From NCBI GenBank assembly GCA_902489575.1, contig CABUAQ010000028.1, positions 1-20,631 of the forward strand: a stretch of DNA of 20,631 bases, read 5' to 3'. The stretch is from an uncultured bacterium. Lineage in GTDB: Bacteria; Cyanobacteriota; Vampirovibrionia; Gastranaerophilales; Gastranaerophilaceae. The translations under genes were made by a program, and so were the position numbers. The notes beneath the pieces are model-generated. The model saw only the letters and a list, made by a program, of their open reading frames with translations. It was not told the origin of the DNA and did not search any database. Below, piece after piece: positions 14,315-20,631 of the stretch (within the stretch, counting starts at the first letter, position 1; the number at the start of each line of letters is the position of its first letter).

Positions 14315-15286
14315 ATGTTTAATTTTAATAGAACAGTACATGTTGTAAAATACAGAATTCTTTGGATGATTCTGTCTGCAATTTTGTTGTTACCGGGAAT
14401 ATGTGCTATGGTATACTCTATGATTACATATCCAACTCATTCTCCGGTAAAAGTCGGCATTGATTACACCGGCGGTACAATATTGCAGTATGGGGTAGCG
14501 GAAGCTGTTTCAAGTGATGATGTTGCTAAAACAAGAGAAGATTTGGATAATATTGGGATTCAAAATCCTTATATACAGGTTTTGAATGTTAATCCGACAG
14601 CAGAAAATAATAATATCAAATCTATTATTTCTATTAGAACAAAATTTATTGATGAAGGATCTGATGAGACAGATCAGATTACAGGTGTTATACAAAAAGA
14701 ATATAAGAATTCAGAACTTATTCAGATAAGTTCAGTCGGTGCTACTTTGGGTAAAGAATTGTTCAAAATGTCCTTGATTGCTCTTGCTTTGGCAATTATC
14801 GGTATGATTATTTATATTTCGTTACGATTTAAATTTGATTATGCTCTGGCTGCAATTTTGGGGCTTGTGCATGATGTATTGTTTGTTGTTGGTGTATTTT
14901 CTATTTTGGGTATTTTTTGTGATGTCCAAATTGACGGATTGTTTCTTACTGCAATACTGACAATTATTGGTTTTTCAATCAACGATACAATCGTAACTTT
15001 CGATAGAATTAGAGAAAACTTAAGATATTACGGTAAAAAAATGTCATTTGGTGAAATTGTCGATGCTTCTGTTAATCAAACATTGGCGAGAAGTATTAAC
15101 ACTTCATTAACTGTATTTATCACCCTTGCCGCTTTATATTTCTTCGGCGGTGTTACTACAAGAGATTTTGTGCTTGCTATGATGCTTGGAGTTGTTGTCG
15201 GGACTTATTCAAGTATTTTCTTCTGTAGTATGCTTGTTGATTTTTGGGAAGAAAGAAGAGCAGCCAAGGTTAAGGCTGTAGTTTAA
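14315..15286 (+). CDS. secF: Protein translocase subunit SecF
   Basis: Partner of SecD in the export motor. At 323 residues it has the standard layout: first membrane helix (about 14-35), VGIDYTGGT (47-55), a periplasmic loop to about 140, then five further helices. GFSINDTIVTFDRIRENLR (219-237) is the family's RND motif with the conserved Asp, and GVVVGTYSSIF (292-302) is the typical last-helix block. GAGGT (14301-14305) sets the start. The gene is followed within 20 bases by a bidirectional terminator. Confidence 0.97.
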   Translation: MFNFNRTVHVVKYRILWMILSAILLLPGICAMVYSMITYPTHSPVKVGIDYTGGTILQYGVAEAVSSDDVAKTREDLDNIGIQNPYIQVLNVNPTAENNNIKSIISIRTKFIDEGSDETDQITGVIQKEYKNSELIQISSVGATLGKELFKMSLIALALAIIGMIIYISLRFKFDYALAAILGLVHDVLFVVGVFSILGIFCDVQIDGLFLTAILTIIGFSINDTIVTFDRIRENLRYYGKKMSFGEIVDASVNQTLARSINTSLTVFITLAALYFFGGVTTRDFVLAMMLGVVVGTYSSIFFCSMLVDFWEERRAAKVKAVV

Positions 15287-15298
15287 TCAATTTTTTAT

Positions 15299-15342
15299 AA
15301 AAAAAATACCTCTTTATTCAAAGAGGTATTTTTTTATTTTTT
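15299..15342. terminator. Bidirectional intrinsic terminator between secF and the EF-hand gene
   Basis: The stem ATACCTCTTT/AAAGAGGTAT (15306-15315 with 15320-15329, loop ATTC) is flanked by A7-8 on the left and T7 on the right. It therefore terminates secDF on the plus strand and the EF-hand gene on the minus strand. It starts 12 bases after the secF stop and touches the EF-hand stop. Confidence 0.93.
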
Positions 15343-15664
15343 AGTCATTTGATATGTAAATATTGTCTGCTAAAAAGTTCTTGTATTCTATATAATCAAT
15401 AGATTTGCTGTTATCTAAATCATATTTATCGAATTCGTCTGATAACTCCCGGATTTTTCCCATAATAGCATCAGGACCTTCTTTTTCTAATGCCGGTAGA
15501 TCTGAACCCAGTAGTTTTATGAAGTTCAGCATCCACTCATTTTTTGTAATGAAATAGCTTTTATCTGCATCTATGGATAAAAAATCTTTAGCTATCTCTT
15601 CTTCTGTAAGGTTCCGGTATCCTGGCGGGATTGTGTTTTTTTCTTTAGTAATAATATAATGCAT
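15341..15664 (-). CDS. Small EF-hand calcium-binding protein
   Basis: A 107-residue soluble protein with two EF-hand loops. Loop 1 is DADKSYFITKNE (32-43), with D1, D3, S5 and E12 but Tyr instead of the usual Gly at position 6. Loop 2 is DLDNSKSIDYIE (82-93), with D1, D3, S5, D9 and E12 and Lys at position 6. Flanking amphipathic helices fit a calmodulin-like pair. No signal peptide is present, so it is probably cytoplasmic. Its AGGAGAG site (15671-15677) overlaps the stop of the preceding gene, so it is likely translationally coupled as the third gene of the run from 17461. Bacterial EF-hand proteins of this size have few known roles; calcium sensing or buffering is an inference. Confidence 0.83.
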   Translation of the reverse strand: MHYIITKEKNTIPPGYRNLTEEEIAKDFLSIDADKSYFITKNEWMLNFIKLLGSDLPALEKEGPDAIMGKIRELSDEFDKYDLDNSKSIDYIEYKNFLADNIYISND

Positions 15665-15675
15665 AAGCTACTCTC

Positions 15676-16845
15676 CTATATTGCCATTATAACACTTCTA
15701 ATATTCTCATCAGTAACAGATTTTAAGGCGATTTGTCTGTCTGTATCAGAAATCACATCGAGTCGATTTAATACTTCAATTGATTTTAGAACTACTGTTT
15801 GGTTATCACAAGATAATAGTCTGCGTACCTTATCCGTATTTTGTGTAAAATCAAGTACTGTATATATGAATAAACTATTCGGTTGTAATTCAGCATCTAT
15901 TAGTGGTATAAGTTCATCACTGTTTACAGACTTAAGTAATCGTTTTATGTCTAAAATTTCCTGTTTTGTATCTTTTGTTTCATCAAACAGGTATTCGTCA
16001 TTTTCTGTGAGTGTATCAAATTTGTCCTTTGCATTTGTTAACACTACAGCTGCTGCCGGTGTTTTAGGGTTTTCGACAAGCATTTGAATAAAATCATATA
16101 GCTGAAAATCAAATACCAGAGAAAGATTTAATATTTCACCCAGCCCGTTTATTATCGCATTCCCTGCAAACAGTGCATCTGTTTGATTTATCTTATATTG
16201 TTCAAACAAATCACATAAATAGGTTAAATCTCCTGCGATATTTTCTGACATTGAAGATTTTTTCATAACTGTAGTAATTTTTTCTACTGCATTTTTATTT
16301 CCGTAGGCAACCAGAAATTTGACTCCGTCCAGTATAGTAAATTCATCATCAGAATCAAGCATTTCAATTGCTTTTTCGTAAGAGGACAATTCTTTCATAG
16401 CAGCAAGTGCTGATGCACAATTGGAACTTAAATAGCCATTTTCACTGTATGCATATTTTTTTAAGATTTCAACTGCAAGTGGGTCTTGGATGTATGAGAA
16501 AAATTTTGCACAATATGTCTTTTCATCTTCTGTGCCATATTCAAGTAGTTCAAGCATCTTATCTGTTAAGTCTTCATCTGCAAAGTTAACGAATGTAGAT
16601 ATGATAAATTCTTCATAAGACGGAGAATAATATTTTAAGAAGTTTAATAAATTTAAGTAGTTAGAACTGTTGCACTCTTTAGCTAGCCTGGATGCTACAT
16701 TTTGTTTTACAAAATCAAACAAATAATCTTCCTGAGATACAAGTTCTTTAAAAAGTTTTGTATCAGGCATATTTATAACACTAAACGCAACGGGTTCAAA
16801 ATCTTTTGGATTTTTACCGGTTAATTTTTTCAGCATTTCATTCAT
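15676..16845 (-). CDS. Helical-repeat (HEAT-like) protein of unknown function
   Basis: A 389-residue, acidic, apparently all-helical soluble protein. Recurring helix pairs such as DPLAVEILKKYAYSENGY, SNCASALAAMKELSSYEKAIEML (split at about 141-163) and DEFTILDGVKFLVAYGNKNAVEKI resemble degenerate HEAT/ARM repeats. I do not recognise a catalytic motif, signal peptide or membrane segment. Such solenoids usually hold partner proteins. It is the middle gene of a three-gene run: 16 bases after the SLOG-fold gene and 11 before the EF-hand gene. Its ribosome-binding site is enclosed in a hairpin (listed separately). The exact repeat count is uncertain. Confidence 0.75.
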   Translation of the reverse strand: MNEMLKKLTGKNPKDFEPVAFSVINMPDTKLFKELVSQEDYLFDFVKQNVASRLAKECNSSNYLNLLNFLKYYSPSYEEFIISTFVNFADEDLTDKMLELLEYGTEDEKTYCAKFFSYIQDPLAVEILKKYAYSENGYLSSNCASALAAMKELSSYEKAIEMLDSDDEFTILDGVKFLVAYGNKNAVEKITTVMKKSSMSENIAGDLTYLCDLFEQYKINQTDALFAGNAIINGLGEILNLSLVFDFQLYDFIQMLVENPKTPAAAVVLTNAKDKFDTLTENDEYLFDETKDTKQEILDIKRLLKSVNSDELIPLIDAELQPNSLFIYTVLDFTQNTDKVRRLLSCDNQTVVLKSIEVLNRLDVISDTDRQIALKSVTDENIRSVIMAI

Positions 16846-16861
16846 AAGGAAAAATCCTTAT
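16844..16861 (-). promoter_or_regulatory. Hairpin enclosing the ribosome-binding site of the helical-repeat gene
   Basis: The perfect inverted repeat ATAAGGA-TTTT-TCCTTAT on the minus strand pairs the Shine-Dalgarno AAGGA with the bases just before and including AT of the ATG. It begins right after the stop codon of the upstream SLOG gene, so ribosomes finishing that gene would open it: a likely coupling device. Confidence 0.55.
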
Positions 16862-17461
16862 CTAATCTAAGTAGAATACAGTAATAACTTTGTGACCTTC
16901 TTCAGCATATTGAACAGCGTTATGAAGAGTTTTACTTGTATGAGAAAGGAAACAAATTAATTGATTACATTCATCAATAATCTCTCTGTTGCAAACTCTT
17001 GAGGCATCAGCCAATGTCATCATTGCACGATCAGCGTGTTCGATAATATTTGGAACACCAATCAATTGATCTTGGACATCGGAAGGTTGCTGACCAATTG
17101 TTTGCGGCAGAATTACACATAATTTTTCAGGGTTAGATTTCATTGCACCGCGAATAGCTGCGGCATTTGTGCCGGAAGAACCGCCTGAAGTGATAATTGT
17201 ATTCCCTTGCATAACAAGTGCGGTTGAGAGAGTTTCAATCATTTGTTGGTGTGTGATAGGAAGATTACGGCTTCCGATAATAGCGATTTTTTTGGCAGAC
17301 TGTTTTATGGTTGCGAGTTCCATTGCTAATTCATCTACTGTATTTGGGGTATTTGATTTTACTGTATCCATATCATCATCAATTGGAACAACTATAGACT
17401 TTTGAGCATCTGCATTATTATCATCTGAGCTTAAAAAATTATCCATATCACATTCTGTCAT
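16862..17461 (-). CDS. SLOG-fold (DprA/LOG-like) nucleotide-binding protein
   Basis: A 199-residue soluble protein. Residues 1-45 are acidic and probably disordered. From about 57 a Rossmann-like SLOG domain follows: KKIAIIGSRNLP (57-68) and ITSGGSSGTNAAAIRGAM (90-107) match the phosphate-binding loops of the DprA/YpsA/LOG superfamily, and LCVILPQT and QLICFLS look like later strands. Short proteins like this are often labelled 'DNA recombination-mediator protein A' in cyanobacteria. It lacks the HhH and winged-helix domains of true DprA, which is present at 8411-9499. The ligand (nucleotide or ADP-ribose derivative) is unknown. It heads a three-gene run and is divergent from pcrA. AGAAGG (17471-17476) sets the start. 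Confidence 0.82.
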   Translation of the reverse strand: MTECDMDNFLSSDDNNADAQKSIVVPIDDDMDTVKSNTPNTVDELAMELATIKQSAKKIAIIGSRNLPITHQQMIETLSTALVMQGNTIITSGGSSGTNAAAIRGAMKSNPEKLCVILPQTIGQQPSDVQDQLIGVPNIIEHADRAMMTLADASRVCNREIIDECNQLICFLSHTSKTLHNAVQYAEEGHKVITVFYLD

Positions 17462-17509
17462 TTTTGTTTACCTTCTAATTGCATTTCTTACATTTTTCAA
17501 CTAAGCTTA

Positions 17510-17518
17510 ATTATAGCA
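17510..17518 (-). promoter_or_regulatory. Extended -10 promoter of the SLOG-helical repeat-EF-hand run
   Basis: The minus strand reads TGCTATAAT, a full extended -10 consensus. The start point would be near 17503, leaving a leader of about 42 bases before the ATG at 17461. The -35 region (TTCCCA) is poor. Confidence 0.6.
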
Positions 17519-17544
17519 TATTTTTTTTTATTTGGGAAGAGGTC

Positions 17545-20091
17545 ATGGAAAATCTATTAGAAAATCTTAATAACCAACAGCAAGAAGCTGTTAAGACAAC
17601 GCAGGGTCCGCTTTTGATTCTTGCAGGTGCAGGATCAGGTAAAACAAAAGTTCTTACAACAAGAATTGCTTATATGATAAGGCAAGGGGTCAGACCCGGT
17701 AATATTTTGGCTGTAACATTTACAAATAAGGCTGCAAAAGAAATGAAAGAACGTATCGGGAAAATAATTGGAGAAGATACGGTTAAATATATGTGGGTTG
17801 GAACATTCCATGGTATTTGCGGAAGAATATTGAGAGAAAATATTGATAAGTATAACACTGCAACCGGAAAACATCTTGATAAAAATTTTACTATTTATGA
17901 TGATTCCGATACAAATCAAATTATTACAAGAGCGATTAAAAAACTTAATCTTGATGACAAGGTTTATCAAACAAAATTGGTGAAATCCGTAATCTCAAAT
18001 GCAAAAAATAAAATGCAGGATGCAACAACATTTGCAACGTATGCAAGAGATTTTAAATCGCAAAAAATAGCTGCAATTTATGAAGAATATGAAAAATCTT
18101 TGAATAACAATAATGCAATAGATTTTGACGATATGCTTATGCTTACTGTTAAACTGTTGGAACAAAATGAAGAAGTCAGAAAGCATTATTATGAAAGATT
18201 TCAGCATATTATGGTTGATGAATATCAAGATACCAACCTTGCTCAGTATAAGCTTGTCAATATGCTTTATACCAATTTAGCTAAAGATGTGCCGCAAGAA
18301 CGTTCTTTATGTGTAGTTGGGGATGTAGACCAATCTATTTACTCCTGGCGAGGTGCAGATTTTACTATTATTATGAATTTCCAGAAGGATTATCCTAAGA
18401 CAAAACTTATTAAGCTTGAACAAAATTACCGTTCAACTGCACATATTTTGAATGCGGCAAATGCTATTATTGAAAATAATAATGAACGTGTTGATAAAGT
18501 TTTGTATTCAAATAAGGGTGAAGGGGAAAAACTTAGTTACTATGTTGCTGATGATGAAGCTGATGAAGCAAATTATATTGTAAGTAATATAAAGCGTACT
18601 GCCGGAGGTAATTACAATAAATTTGCGATTTTATACAGAACAAATAATCAGTCCCGTGCCTTAGAAGAAGCGTGTATGGCAACCGGTGTTCCTTATAGAA
18701 TTTACGGGGGAACAAAGTTCTATGACAGGGCGGAAGTTAAGACGGTTATTTGTTATTTGAAATTGATTAACAATACTGATGATTCTCAAAGTTTACGCAG
18801 AGTTATAAATATTCCAAAACGTGCAATCGGTGAAACTACTATTAAAAATCTTTCTGATTTTGCAAATGAAAGAGATATCAGTCTTTTTGAGGCTATAAAG
18901 ATTTGCGAAGAATCTGATTTGAATGCTAAAACTCAATCAAAATTGAAAGATTTTGCCAATCTTATTTATAAGTTTCAACAGGCAAAAGATTCTTATACTC
19001 TGAAAGAATTTGTAACTCTTGTTATTGAAAAATCAGGTTACCTTGCAGAATTACAAGCAAAAGCTGCCACAGATCCTGAATTTCAAGATGATATAAACAA
19101 CCTCCAAGAACTTGTCAACGTTGCAGAAGAATTTGTGCCGGAAGAAGATGACAATCTTTTGGGTGAATTCTTACAACAAGTTGCACTTGTATCTGATTTG
19201 GATTCAATGGAGGATGAAACTAACAATATTACAATGATGACCCTCCATGCTGCAAAAGGTTTGGAATTTCCGACTGTGTTTATTGCCGGTATGGATGAGG
19301 GTATTTTTCCTAGTCAAAGAACGCTTCAAGTTCCGTCAGAAGTTGAAGAAGAACGCAGGCTGATGTATGTTGGAATTACTCGTGCCGAAGAAAAATTGTA
19401 TTTAATCTCAGCTAAGCGTCGTCAAACTTGGGGTGAATACAGATATTACAATCCGTCAAGGTTTATTGAAGAAATTCCGCATAATTTGATTGAATCAATG
19501 GAATCAGAAGGACGTTTAAGCAGTTCTTCAACATTTAGAAGTGCCGTGTCAAAAGCCAGAGAATCTTCAAAAGGTTATGGTTCATCTGTTGCAAGAGCTG
19601 ATAGTGACGGGTACGTAAGACCTTCATCAGGTTTTGGTGCAAATTTTGTAGCTCCGCAAAGAAGGGGTTTGGCTAACAGTACTTCTTCATCTTCTCAAAA
19701 GTCCAGAGGTTATTCTAATTACAACAAACCGCAAAGCAATCGAACTCCGCAAAGAACAATGATTGTTAAGTCTGCTGTTAATAAAAAGAAAGAAGAAGAA
19801 AAAATTGCTGCATTTTTTAAAGATAATGCAATTAAGCGTATGGCTGAAGAACGTCGTCAACGTCTTGAAGCTGAAAGACAAAAAGCAGAAGAATTAAAAC
19901 AAGAACGTGCTAAAACACCAATATTAGATGATGTTTATGATGTCGGACAAAGAGTTTTCCATGAACAAATGGGAATCGGGCATGTTACTGATGTGTTGAA
20001 TGTCGGAGATAGTGTCATGTATACTATTGATTTCGGTAAAGCCGGTAAAAAAGCTATGGATGCCGCTTATGCAAAATTGAAGAAATTTTAA
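17545..20091 (+). CDS. pcrA: ATP-dependent DNA helicase PcrA/UvrD
   Basis: A 3'-5' superfamily 1A helicase acting in nucleotide-excision and mismatch repair and in removing RecA or RNA polymerase from DNA. The ATG at 17545 (848 residues) gives MENLLENLNNQQQEAV, the standard N-terminus with the Q-motif; the frame is open to 17479, but those 22 residues have no family resemblance. GAAGAGG (17536-17542) is very close to the start. Motifs: Walker A AGAGSGKT (27-34), TFHG (87-90), DEYQDTN (225-231), GDVDQSIYSWRGA (259-271), QNYRS (293-297) and YVGITRAEE near the end of domain 2A. A Ser/Arg-rich linker of about 100 residues, a highly charged predicted coiled coil (about 746-789) and a Tudor/KOW-like tail typical of PcrA (VGQRVFHEQMGIGHVTDV onwards) follow. 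Confidence 0.96.
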   Translation: MENLLENLNNQQQEAVKTTQGPLLILAGAGSGKTKVLTTRIAYMIRQGVRPGNILAVTFTNKAAKEMKERIGKIIGEDTVKYMWVGTFHGICGRILRENIDKYNTATGKHLDKNFTIYDDSDTNQIITRAIKKLNLDDKVYQTKLVKSVISNAKNKMQDATTFATYARDFKSQKIAAIYEEYEKSLNNNNAIDFDDMLMLTVKLLEQNEEVRKHYYERFQHIMVDEYQDTNLAQYKLVNMLYTNLAKDVPQERSLCVVGDVDQSIYSWRGADFTIIMNFQKDYPKTKLIKLEQNYRSTAHILNAANAIIENNNERVDKVLYSNKGEGEKLSYYVADDEADEANYIVSNIKRTAGGNYNKFAILYRTNNQSRALEEACMATGVPYRIYGGTKFYDRAEVKTVICYLKLINNTDDSQSLRRVINIPKRAIGETTIKNLSDFANERDISLFEAIKICEESDLNAKTQSKLKDFANLIYKFQQAKDSYTLKEFVTLVIEKSGYLAELQAKAATDPEFQDDINNLQELVNVAEEFVPEEDDNLLGEFLQQVALVSDLDSMEDETNNITMMTLHAAKGLEFPTVFIAGMDEGIFPSQRTLQVPSEVEEERRLMYVGITRAEEKLYLISAKRRQTWGEYRYYNPSRFIEEIPHNLIESMESEGRLSSSSTFRSAVSKARESSKGYGSSVARADSDGYVRPSSGFGANFVAPQRRGLANSTSSSSQKSRGYSNYNKPQSNRTPQRTMIVKSAVNKKKEEEKIAAFFKDNAIKRMAEERRQRLEAERQKAEELKQERAKTPILDDVYDVGQRVFHEQMGIGHVTDVLNVGDSVMYTIDFGKAGKKAMDAAYAKLKKF

Positions 20092-20107
20092 TGATGTGTT
20101 GTCTTCG

Positions 20108-20631
20108 CTAATTTAAAATTTCTCTTGTCATTACAATATTAGCGTTTTCATCATAACAGTTTTTACCGATCCAGTGTGCAATCAGTTTACCTTCAGGTGT
20201 GAATATGTATGTTTCATTTTTTGAAACTCTCAGGCTCATATTGATAAGTTTTTTATCAGTGTCATATTTGTATGTTTTATATGGATAAGTTAGGGTTTCT
20301 TTTATTTCTGTATGAGTTAAAATTCCATTGGCACAATAATACCATACGTATTTAGGGTTGTCGTGATAGTTTATTGCATAGCTTCTATCTGAAAAATAAG
20401 CTAAAGTTCTGTCTTTTAGCTCAGTCTGTCCGGATAATAACATTGTAATATTTTCATCTTTATTTGTATCTATAAGGTGTAATTTTAAAATATCATCAGA
20501 TACGGTTTGTTTTTCTGAATATAATAGGTATGCTCGAGCTGAATCTGTATTATATTCAATCCCGCCTGTAATTGTTTGTGCATTTGTGTTTAGTGCTGTA
20601 AAGATAATTGTTATTAGTATAAAAAAATGTT
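20108..20631 (-). CDS. Secreted hypothetical protein, 5'-truncated by the window edge
   Basis: The frame stays open from the stop at 20108 to the window end (about 174 codons) with no start codon preceded by a ribosome-binding site. The ATG at 20443 is therefore internal, not the start. The visible N-terminal part, HFFILITIIFTALNTNA followed by QTITGG, is a signal-peptide hydrophobic core with a typical AxA-like cleavage site, so only a few residues are missing and the mature protein (about 155 residues) is probably periplasmic or exported. The body is Tyr-rich with short strands (KYVWYYCANGIL, KTYKYDTDKKL, YIFTPEGKLIAHWIGKNC), perhaps a beta-sheet protein. I do not recognise the family. It is convergent with pcrA, 16 bases between stops. 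Confidence 0.75.
   Translation of the reverse strand, partial: HFFILITIIFTALNTNAQTITGGIEYNTDSARAYLLYSEKQTVSDDILKLHLIDTNKDENITMLLSGQTELKDRTLAYFSDRSYAINYHDNPKYVWYYCANGILTHTEIKETLTYPYKTYKYDTDKKLINMSLRVSKNETYIFTPEGKLIAHWIGKNCYDENANIVMTREILN

Noticed and set aside
17479..17544. Upstream extension of pcrA
   Set aside because: The added residues (Phe/Ile-rich) match no helicase N-terminus and the region carries the promoter of the divergent gene.
1..20631. CRISPR arrays, transposases, tRNA or rRNA genes, phage genes
   Set aside because: No direct repeats with regular spacing, no transposase-like frames with terminal inverted repeats, and no cloverleaf or rRNA segments were seen.

Overview
The window is about 20.6 kb of AT-rich, densely packed bacterial chromosome. 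It carries mainly housekeeping genes, with no insertion sequence, CRISPR array, tRNA, rRNA or prophage that I can see. The LPS-transport genes lptC and lptA show a two-membrane cell envelope. The single-strand-binding protein lacks Trp, biotin synthase has an unusual cysteine pattern, a small SLOG-fold 'DNA recombination-mediator-like' protein of a type I associate with cyanobacteria is present, and low GC combines with a diderm envelope. Together these suggest a non-photosynthetic relative of Cyanobacteria such as Vampirovibrionia/Melainabacteria (Gastranaerophilales-like). This placement is inference from gene content, not a phylogeny.

Layout. (1) 1-1867, plus strand: the 3' part of dapF, then the ribosomal cluster rpsF-ssb-rpsR, closed by a strong intrinsic terminator. 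(2) 2056-2864, minus strand: a nitrilase-family hydrolase whose N-terminus is separated from the rest by a single frame change at an A6G run. It is divergent from bioB (2972-3910) and shares a compact double-promoter region with it. (3) 3987-4628, plus: a small glucosaminidase-like protein with no visible signal peptide. (4) 11848 down to 4633, minus: a tight six-gene run lptC-lptA-TPR protein-dprA-topA-aroE. It starts from an apparently leaderless promoter and ends in an AroE with a 187-residue Gln/Pro-rich N-terminal extension. (5) 11981-15286, plus: dapA, then secD-secF, closed by a bidirectional terminator. (6) 17461 down to 15341, minus: a three-gene run of SLOG-fold protein, helical-repeat protein and EF-hand protein. 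(7) 17545-20091, plus: a PcrA/UvrD helicase. (8) 20108-20631, minus: a secreted hypothetical protein running off the window edge.

The genes cover lysine and peptidoglycan precursor synthesis (dapF, dapA), protein export (secDF), outer-membrane LPS transport (lptC, lptA), DNA topology, repair and uptake (topA, pcrA, dprA, ssb), translation (rpsF, rpsR), and vitamin and aromatic synthesis (bioB, aroE). The points most worth a second look are the frame break at a dnaX-type slippery heptamer in the hydrolase, the disordered extension on AroE, the altered cluster-ligand set of BioB, the leaderless lptC promoter with a recurring extended -10 box, and the uncharacterised SLOG/helical-repeat/EF-hand gene trio.
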